64,000 nucleotides of DNA from Hyphomicrobiales bacterium (GTDB lineage: Bacteria; Pseudomonadota; Alphaproteobacteria; Rhizobiales; Aestuariivirgaceae): positions 1 through 64,000 of the forward strand of contig JACPNZ010000013.1 of NCBI GenBank assembly GCA_016185245.1. Direction: 5' to 3'. Each line of letters starts with the position of its first letter. Position 1 is the first letter of the stretch. This document shows positions 58,830-64,000 of the stretch, piece after piece. Made by a program: the position numbers and the translations under genes. The notes below the pieces were generated by a model that was not told the origin of the DNA, searched no databases, and saw nothing but the letters and a program-made list of their open reading frames with translations.

Positions 58830-59696
58830 ATGATTGGCAACGAGGGAGATCGCGAGACGCCGGCCGTTCAGCCGGAAGGGCGCGCCGCCTCTCGTGCCCG
58901 GCCCCTGCCGCAGCTTCGCCATGCCCACATTCTCAATACGCTGGCGGCAACCGGCGCCGTCCAGGTCAGCGCCATCGCCGAGGAACTCGGCGTCTCCGAC
59001 ATGACCGTCAGGCGCGATCTGATCGACCTGGAAAATGCCGGCAGGCTGGTGCGCATTCATGGTGGCGCCGTCGATGCCGAAAAGAACCGGCCCGCCGCCA
59101 TTGATCGCGACGAACCGCATTTCGAAGCGCGCATGCAGCGCCAGCATGCCGCGAAGGATCGCATCGCCGCCGCCGCCGCCCGGATCGCCGAAGGCTGCCG
59201 CACCATAGCACTTGACGTCGGCACCACGACGCTCCTTCTCGCCATCAGGCTGCGCAGCCAGACCCAGGCCAAGATCTTCACCAACAGCGTGCGCATCGCC
59301 AGCGAACTGGGATCGGATGGGCCCGAGGTCTATCTCCCGGGCGGGCGCATGCGGCGCGATGAAATGTCGATCGGCGGCAGCACCGCCGTGGCGCAGTTCC
59401 AGGCCCTGTGGTTCGACATTGCCTTTGTCGGCGTCTCCGGCATCACGCCCGGCGGTCTCTATGACTATTCTTTCGACGATGCCGACATGAAGCGGATCTA
59501 TCTGCGCCGCTCCGGCATCAGGGTGGTGCTCTGCGATGCCTCGAAATTCGAGCGTATGTCGCTGGTCCACATCGCCACCCTCCGGGACTTCAACATTCTC
59601 GTCACCGACGCCGCTCCGCCCCCTGCCATTGCCGCGGCACTTGCCGATGCCGCAGTCAGGGTCGAGATCGCGGGCGACGCCACATCATCACCGTAA
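58830..59696 (+). CDS. DeoR-family transcriptional regulator
   Basis: A 288-aa regulator. The N-terminal helix-turn-helix is QVSAIAEELGVSDMTVRRDL, followed by GRLVRIHGGAV; the C-terminal DeoR sensor domain holds IALDVGTTTLLLA and IFTNSVRIASEL. Members bind a phosphorylated sugar or polyol. Start 58830 is used; an ATG nine bases upstream would place GGGAG directly against it. It controls the divergent SDR/ABC genes and its own operon through the tandem decamers. Confidence 0.9.
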   Translation: MIGNEGDRETPAVQPEGRAASRARPLPQLRHAHILNTLAATGAVQVSAIAEELGVSDMTVRRDLIDLENAGRLVRIHGGAVDAEKNRPAAIDRDEPHFEARMQRQHAAKDRIAAAAARIAEGCRTIALDVGTTTLLLAIRLRSQTQAKIFTNSVRIASELGSDGPEVYLPGGRMRRDEMSIGGSTAVAQFQALWFDIAFVGVSGITPGGLYDYSFDDADMKRIYLRRSGIRVVLCDASKFERMSLVHIATLRDFNILVTDAAPPPAIAAALADAAVRVEIAGDATSSP

Positions 59697-59723
59697 AACC
59701 AATCGATCAGGAGGAACAGGACA

Positions 59724-60524
59724 ATGGTGTTTGATTTTCTTGGAACGAAGAAGAAGGCCGTGATCGCCATGGCCCATATCGGCGCCTTGCCGGGCACGCC
59801 CCTCTATGACGCGGACGGCGGCATGGACAAGCTGATCGAGGGCGTGTCGCGCGACATTAGGCAGCTTCAGGCGGGCGGCGTCGACGCCATCATGTTCGGC
59901 AACGAGAATGACCGTCCCTATGTGTTCAAGGCGGCGCCGGAGTCGGTGGCGGCCATGACGGCGGTGGTACAGGCGGTGAAGCCCATGCTGAAGGTACCCT
60001 TCGGCGTCAACTACCTCTGGGACCCGAGCGCCAGCGTGGCCATCGGCGCCGCGACGGGCGCGCGCTTCGTGCGCGAGATATTCACCGGCGTCTTCGCCTC
60101 CGACATGGGCGTGTGGGCGCCCGATTGCGCCGCGGCCTCCCGGCTCCGCCGCAATCTCGGCCGCCCCGACATGAAGCTGCTGTTCAACATCAATGCCGAA
60201 TTTGCCCATTCGCTCGATGCGAGGCCAATCGAACTGCGCGCCCGCAGCGCGGTATTCTCTTCGCTCGCCGACGCCATTCTTGTTTCAGGTCCGGTCACCG
60301 GCGAACCTGCCGACCAGTCACAGCTGCAGAAAGTCTGCGCCACGGTGCGCGACGTGCCGGTCTTCGCCAATACCGGCGTCACCATCGACAACGTCCGCGA
60401 CACACTTGCACTTGCCAGCGGCGTCGTCATCGGCACCCACTTCAAGGTCGACGGCATCACCTGGAACCCGGTCGACGGGGCCCGCGTCAAGCGTTTCATG
60501 GACCGCGTCGAGACCCTGCGCTAA
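59724..60524 (+). CDS. BtpA/SgcQ-family TIM-barrel protein
   Basis: A 266-aa protein with features of the BtpA family: VIAMAHIGALPGTPLYD at the start, GGVDAIMFGNENDRPY, and VFANTGVTIDNVRD. The same family contains SgcQ of the E. coli sgc sugar operon. A sugar-phosphate-related role is likely, but no reaction is proven for this group. A strong AGGAGGAAC site precedes it. The next gene starts within its TAA stop (TAATG). Confidence 0.88.
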   Translation: MVFDFLGTKKKAVIAMAHIGALPGTPLYDADGGMDKLIEGVSRDIRQLQAGGVDAIMFGNENDRPYVFKAAPESVAAMTAVVQAVKPMLKVPFGVNYLWDPSASVAIGAATGARFVREIFTGVFASDMGVWAPDCAAASRLRRNLGRPDMKLLFNINAEFAHSLDARPIELRARSAVFSSLADAILVSGPVTGEPADQSQLQKVCATVRDVPVFANTGVTIDNVRDTLALASGVVIGTHFKVDGITWNPVDGARVKRFMDRVETLR

Positions 60525-62053
60525 TGCCTCCCATGGCCTGCGTCCTCGGCCTCGACATAGGCACTACCTCGACCACCGGCATTCTGATCGAGTTACCGGG
60601 GAGGATCGTTGGCGTGACCTCCAGGCCGGTCACGCTGAATTCGCCTCACCCCGGCTGGGCGGAGGAGGACCCGCAGGAATGGTGGAGCAATGTGTGTGCC
60701 ATTACCGCCGAGTTGCTACGGAGCAGCGGCACGAAGGCTGAATCGATCGCCGCCGTCGGCGTGACCGGCATGCTGCCGGCCGTCGTGCTTCTCGATGACA
60801 AGGATGCGGTGCTCCGCCCCAGCATCCAGCAGAGCGATGGCCGCTGCGGCAAGCAGGTGGCCGATCTCCGTGCGGAGTGGGATGAGACATCTTTCATCGC
60901 CAAGGCAGGCAACGGCATCAACCAGCAACTGGTAGGTGCCAAGCTGCGCTGGATCGCGGAGAACGAGCCCGAGGTCTTTGCCCGCATTGCCACGGTGTTC
61001 GGCTCCTATGACTACATCAACTGGCGGTTGACCGGAGAAAAAGCCATCGAGCAGAACTGGGCCCTGGAAGCGGGCTTCGTCGACATCCGCAGCAACGCGG
61101 TCGACGACGCGCTGGTGGCGCTCGCCCGCGTGCCGCGTGCCACGATTCCAGCCAAGTCGGTCTCCCATGAGGTGCTCGGCCACATCACCGCGGCGGCGGC
61201 GGCAGCCACCGGACTGGCGCAGGGTACGCCCGTCGTCGGCGGAGCAGCAGACCTGATCGCATCGGCTCTTGGTGCGGGAATCGTCAATCCTGGCGACGTG
61301 CTGCTGAAGTTCGGCGGCTCCGTCGATGTGCTGATCGCCACCAGCCGCGTCGCGCCGGACCCGCGCATGTTCCTCGACTATCACCTGGTGCCCGGCCTCT
61401 ATATGCCCAATGGCTGCATGTCGACCGGCGGCTCCGGCCTCAACTGGTTCGTCAGCACCTTCGCAGGCGCCGAGACGCAGACTGCGGCAGGGCAGGGCCT
61501 GACGGTTCACCAATATCTCGATAGGCTGGCCGAAGCCTGCCCGGCCGGTTGCGAGGGCCTCGCCATTCTACCCTATTTCCTCGGCGAGAAGACGCCGATC
61601 CACGACGCCTCGGCGCGCGGTGTGTTTGATGGGCTCACATTCTCCCATGGCATCGGCCACCTCTGGCGCGCACTACTGGAGGCTTATGCCTATGCGATCC
61701 TGCATCACATCGAAGTGCTGAACGATATGGGCCACCGGACCGAGAACTTCGTCGTCTCCGATGGCGGCTCCAATAGCCGGCTGTGGATGCAGATCGTCGC
61801 CGACGTGCTGCAGAGGCCGGTGCAGCGCCTCACGGGCCACCCCGGATCCTGTATCGGCGCAGCGTGGACCGCAGCGATCGGCGCCGGACTTACCGATGAC
61901 TGGTCGGGCGTCGGCCGCTTCGTCAGCTCCGCCGGCCGCCTGGAACCGAACCCCGCCAACGCGCGGATTTATCGCGATGGCTATCGGCGCTACCGCGATC
62001 TCTATGAACGCCTCGCGAAGCGGTCGAACCTCGGCCCGGTGACCCCGGCATGA
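60524..62053 (+). CDS. FGGY-family carbohydrate kinase
   Basis: A 509-aa sugar or polyol kinase. The ATP-binding loop GLDIGTTSTTGILIE is at residues 9-23, GWAEEDPQEWW near 46-56, and the catalytic Asp in GGAADLIASALGAG, followed by KFGGSVDVLI. The C-terminus has FVVSDGGSNSRLWMQIVADVL. It resembles xylulokinase-type proteins and phosphorylates the imported sugar or a keto product of the SDR. ATG 60524 overlaps the btpA stop; ATG 60533 is an alternative. Confidence 0.9.
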   Translation: MPPMACVLGLDIGTTSTTGILIELPGRIVGVTSRPVTLNSPHPGWAEEDPQEWWSNVCAITAELLRSSGTKAESIAAVGVTGMLPAVVLLDDKDAVLRPSIQQSDGRCGKQVADLRAEWDETSFIAKAGNGINQQLVGAKLRWIAENEPEVFARIATVFGSYDYINWRLTGEKAIEQNWALEAGFVDIRSNAVDDALVALARVPRATIPAKSVSHEVLGHITAAAAAATGLAQGTPVVGGAADLIASALGAGIVNPGDVLLKFGGSVDVLIATSRVAPDPRMFLDYHLVPGLYMPNGCMSTGGSGLNWFVSTFAGAETQTAAGQGLTVHQYLDRLAEACPAGCEGLAILPYFLGEKTPIHDASARGVFDGLTFSHGIGHLWRALLEAYAYAILHHIEVLNDMGHRTENFVVSDGGSNSRLWMQIVADVLQRPVQRLTGHPGSCIGAAWTAAIGAGLTDDWSGVGRFVSSAGRLEPNPANARIYRDGYRRYRDLYERLAKRSNLGPVTPA

Positions 62054-62109
62054 CCCTTCTTGCCGTTGCATGGGATATTGAACGGGAAGTGTCAGAGGCA
62101 GTGTCGCAG

Positions 62110-62430
62110 CACCTCGGAGTGCAGGCCGTCCAAGACCACGTAGAGATGCGATCGATAGCGAGAGGGCGCATCGACAGGGTAACAGTTCATTCGGATCGGC
62201 TTGAGGTTTCATTCCGAACATCGGCCGACGATCCAATGGATACGGAAATGGAAGCGGAGAAGGGCGCCATTGCCACCCTTATGATACCGTGGTCCAAGCC
62301 GTGCTCGACACGACAACGTCAGATCCTTGGCAGTCCCGATCCAACCGATCACGCACGGCCAATTCGCAGCGAGGCTAGAACACGGTTGATCCTGGGGATC
62401 GCACGCGGGCGGCGTTGGCTGGAACAGCTC
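62110..62430 (+). pseudogene. C-terminal remnant of a serine site-specific recombinase
   Basis: The frame RVTVHSDRLEVSF, MIPWSKPCSTRQRQIL, RPIRSEARTRLILGIARGRRWLEQL matches the C-terminus of large serine recombinases widespread in Rhizobiales. The catalytic and zinc-ribbon parts are missing upstream, where the kinase gene ends. The remnant stops just before the tRNA-like sequence. It marks an old integration or excision event. Confidence 0.6.
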
Positions 62431-62449
62431 TCGAATGGCCGAGCCTGGA

Positions 62450-62525
62450 TGGTGGAGAAAGACGGAATCGAACCGTCGGCCTCTTGCATGCCGTTCAAGC
62501 GCTCGCCCGACTGAACTCTGATCCC
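62450..62525 (-). pseudogene. Degenerate tRNA-Ala(GGC)-like sequence
   Basis: On the minus strand a 76-nt cloverleaf can be read. The D arm GTTC/GAGC, anticodon loop ACGGCAT (GGC), T arm GACGG-TTCGATT-CCGTC and 3' TTTCTCCACCA are present. The 5' acceptor GGGATCA does not pair with TTTCTCC, position 8 is G instead of T, position 33 is C, and the base pair closing the anticodon stem is A-G. It looks like a tRNA copy whose 5' half has decayed. The spurious ORF SSVGRALERHARGRRFDS is its antisense-frame reading. Confidence 0.55.
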
Positions 62526-62598
62526 AAACACCGATCGGCGGCGCCGACACCGAGGCCGGGAAGGAGGTTCCCTGCAAACATCGGTGAGGCGACGGCGC

Positions 62599-62871
62599 TC
62601 AATTCCACAGATTCATCGAAAAAACGGAAGTGACGAGCACGTAGGGATGCTGTTGCCGCAGCCTTTTGGCCATCTCGTCGGCTTCCCGGCGCGTGACGCC
62701 GATATCGGACAGCATGTGGCCGTCCATGACTTTGACTGCTTCCATTGCTTCCAGCTCCTGGCGATGCAAACGATGGGCGGTGAGTTTCGCCGACAGCCAG
62801 GTCGAGACGCGGTCAACGACAGACAGTCCGGTGATCTGTATGGGGGAAACCGGGGCTGAAAAGGCGGTCAT
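62599..62871 (-). CDS. DUF1127 small protein
   Basis: A 90-aa protein with a DUF1127 core: RLHRQELEAMEAVKVMDGHMLSDIGVTRREADEMAKRL, with the LSDIGVTR motif near residues 60-70. Small DUF1127 proteins of alphaproteobacteria affect carbon and phosphate metabolism and RNA turnover; the role here is unknown. AGGAGC precedes ATG 62871. The ORF-track start at 62970 is in the leader. Confidence 0.8.
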   Translation of the reverse strand: MTAFSAPVSPIQITGLSVVDRVSTWLSAKLTAHRLHRQELEAMEAVKVMDGHMLSDIGVTRREADEMAKRLRQQHPYVLVTSVFSMNLWN

Positions 62872-62978
62872 GGGCGTGCTCCTGGAATTTGACTTGGTTT
62901 CCGTTCCTGCCGTGAAACCATGCCCGGACCATAGCCGGTCGCCCGCCCGGCGGTCTGTGCGAAAACTCACAGGGAGCT

Positions 62979-62999
62979 AAAAACCGCCGGTCAGGCGGT
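62979..62999 (-). terminator. Rho-independent terminator of the Popeye-like gene
   Basis: On the minus strand ACCGCC and GGCGGT make a perfect 6-bp stem (5-nt loop) followed by TTTTT, 12 bp after the stop at 63011. Confidence 0.8.
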
Positions 63000-63010
63000 C
63001 CCGTGCTGCT

Positions 63011-63694
63011 TCATGTCCCCGGCAGGATCTGTTCCGCGGCCGGCCCAGCGGCCGCCACCTTGGCGGCGAGGTTGCGGTTGAACGCTGCACCCAGAGCATT
63101 GGTGATTTCCGGTTTCTTGCCGAGCAGGCGCTTCAGCGCCTTCTCCTCCCAGGCGAAAAATTGCGTTCCGGGCCCCACCGTCACCGTGGCGGAGGCGGGC
63201 CGGTCGAGCAGGAAGGCCACTTCGCCCACGAACGCCTTGCGGTCGGTTATGCGGTTGCCGCCCGGCTTGACGATATCGATGTCGCCGGCGACGACATAGT
63301 AGAGCCAGCCGGGGCGCTTGCCCTCCTCGGCGAGCATGACGGTAACTCCGGCGTTGCGCAGTTCGCCGATCTTCAGCAGCCGGCGGAAATCGCCCGGCGT
63401 GAAATTGCCGAGCTGTTCAAACAGGGCCTTGGCTTCGGCGCTCAGATCGGAGACGGTCCGGTCCATGATGAGCCGCCCGACGACCGCGATATTGACGGTG
63501 ATGAACAGCAGGCTCCAGAAAATGCCCCACCACAGCGGGGTCGACGGCGCGTAGTAGTAGTACAGGACATAGACGATGTCGCCGCCGACCACGAGGATCC
63601 GCAGAATGAGCTGGTCGCGGAAGAGAAAGCCCGCGAGGTAAAGCAGCGAGCCGATATGGACGATGTTTTCCTTGACGAAGATGTTTTCGAACAC
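63011..63694 (-). CDS. Popeye-like membrane protein with a cyclic nucleotide-binding domain
   Basis: About 227 aa from GTG 63694. Three short hydrophobic segments (IVHIGSLLYLAGFLF, LILRILVVGGDIVYVLYYYY, WWGIFWSLLFITVNIAVVG) are followed by a CAP_ED-like beta-roll: RLLKIGELRNAGVTVM, GWLYYVVAGDIDIV, RKAFVGEVAFLLDRPASATV. The arrangement is that of bacterial Popeye-domain proteins, which bind cAMP in eukaryotic relatives. GGAG about ten bases upstream supports this GTG; a longer GTG start lies at 63745. The ligand and partners are unknown. Confidence 0.75.
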   Translation of the reverse strand: MFENIFVKENIVHIGSLLYLAGFLFRDQLILRILVVGGDIVYVLYYYYAPSTPLWWGIFWSLLFITVNIAVVGRLIMDRTVSDLSAEAKALFEQLGNFTPGDFRRLLKIGELRNAGVTVMLAEEGKRPGWLYYVVAGDIDIVKPGGNRITDRKAFVGEVAFLLDRPASATVTVGPGTQFFAWEEKALKRLLGKKPEITNALGAAFNRNLAAKVAAAGPAAEQILPGT

Positions 63695-63754
63695 GCTGGC
63701 GGTCTCCGGTGTGGTGCAAGGCGACGACGCCGGCGGCGGCGCCACCTGCCGGGG

Positions 63755-64000
63755 TTAGGTCTCCCAGGCTTCTCCGAGCAGGGCGCGCAGGCGCGCGATG
63801 CTCGCGATCCTGACATTGCGCCCTTCCTTCACGGTGAAGCCATGGTCGTCGAGCCAGGCAATCTCGCGTGACACGGCCTCGCGGTGGGTGCTGATCCGGC
63901 TGGCAAGTTCGGCGTGGGTCGGAACCGGCGAAAGCACGACCGTATCGTGGCCGCCGGCGCTGCGCTCCGCCATGCGCAGCAGTTCGGCCCGCAGCCGCTG
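63755..64000 (-). CDS. Crp/Fnr-family regulator, C-terminal part (cut by the window end)
   Basis: The C-terminal helix-turn-helix of a Crp/Fnr protein: PTHAELASRISTHREAVSREIAWLDDHGF. The frame stays open to the right edge (reading QRLRAELLRMAERS), so the N-terminal sensor domain lies outside. The ORF-track ATG at 63973 is internal. It lies immediately upstream of the Popeye-like gene on the same strand. Confidence 0.75.
   Translation of the reverse strand, partial: QRLRAELLRMAERSAGGHDTVVLSPVPTHAELASRISTHREAVSREIAWLDDHGFTVKEGRNVRIASIARLRALLGEAWET

Noticed and set aside
58677-59570. N-terminal extension of the SDR ORF
   Set aside because: It runs antisense through the DeoR gene; GTG 58676 with GGAG before it fits the SDR family start.
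62209-62577. 122-aa minus-strand ORF with SSVGRALERHARGRRFDS
   Set aside because: That peptide is what a tRNA gives when translated; the frame covers the tRNA-like sequence and the recombinase remnant.

Overview
The window is a GC-rich, almost fully coding stretch with short intergenic gaps and many 1-25 bp gene overlaps. The gene families suggest an alphaproteobacterium, most likely Hyphomicrobiales/Rhizobiales-like: single-gene MttB-type methyltransferase, Glx/Mgs-type glutamate synthase homologues, BetI-like regulator, several ABC importers, a DUF1127 protein and a rhizobial-type recombinase remnant. No ribosomal or housekeeping marker is present, so this placement is an inference. I see no CRISPR array, no intact insertion sequence and no complete prophage.

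Layout. 1-8.75 kb: acetoacetyl-CoA synthetase, an AsmA-like envelope protein, MoaE, a nitronate monooxygenase-like flavoprotein, and a glycoamylase-like glycosidase translationally coupled to a YddA/SbmA-type ABC half transporter. 8.74-12.1 kb: DHA2 drug-type exporter, shortened VOC protein, SDR and amidohydrolase in one operon. 12.1-23.3 kb: MDR oxidoreductase, the first CocE/NonD hydrolase, a membrane-anchored unknown, a small periplasmic protein, then a minus-strand run of Fe-alcohol dehydrogenase, L-serine dehydratase, FadN-like multifunctional protein and acyl-CoA dehydrogenase. 23.4-25.4 kb: second CocE hydrolase. 25.4-30.1 kb: minus-strand operon XRE regulator, MttB-family methyltransferase, amidase, SAM methyltransferase. 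30.3-37.7 kb: divergent dipeptide-type ABC importer whose last gene is the third CocE hydrolase. 37.7-40.3 kb: Gfo/Idh/MocA oxidoreductase, DUF1810 protein, EamA transporter.

40.3-53.2 kb is the most striking region. A minus-strand operon carries two Rieske oxygenase alpha subunits, a complete polyamine-type (Pot) ABC importer and a 73-aa unknown. It is divergent from a BetI-like TetR gene. That gene is followed by three genes related to N-methylglutamate synthase/glutamate synthase: GlxB; a GlxC-GlxD fusion; and a GltD-type flavoprotein fused to a second, apparently degenerate glutamate-synthase barrel. A perfect 11-bp-arm palindrome lies in the shared control region. I infer an import, oxidative N-demethylation and amino-group or methylamine transfer system for a methylated amine or betaine, with an unusual rearranged synthase.

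53.6-62.05 kb: a sugar/polyol catabolic island with a MalFG-type ABC importer and SDR on the minus strand, and a DeoR regulator, BtpA/SgcQ-family protein and FGGY kinase on the plus strand. It carries matching tandem decamer operators. 62.05-64 kb: a serine-recombinase C-terminal remnant abutting a degenerate tRNA-Ala-like sequence, a DUF1127 protein, a Popeye-like cyclic-nucleotide-binding membrane protein with a clear terminator, and a Crp-family regulator cut by the window edge.
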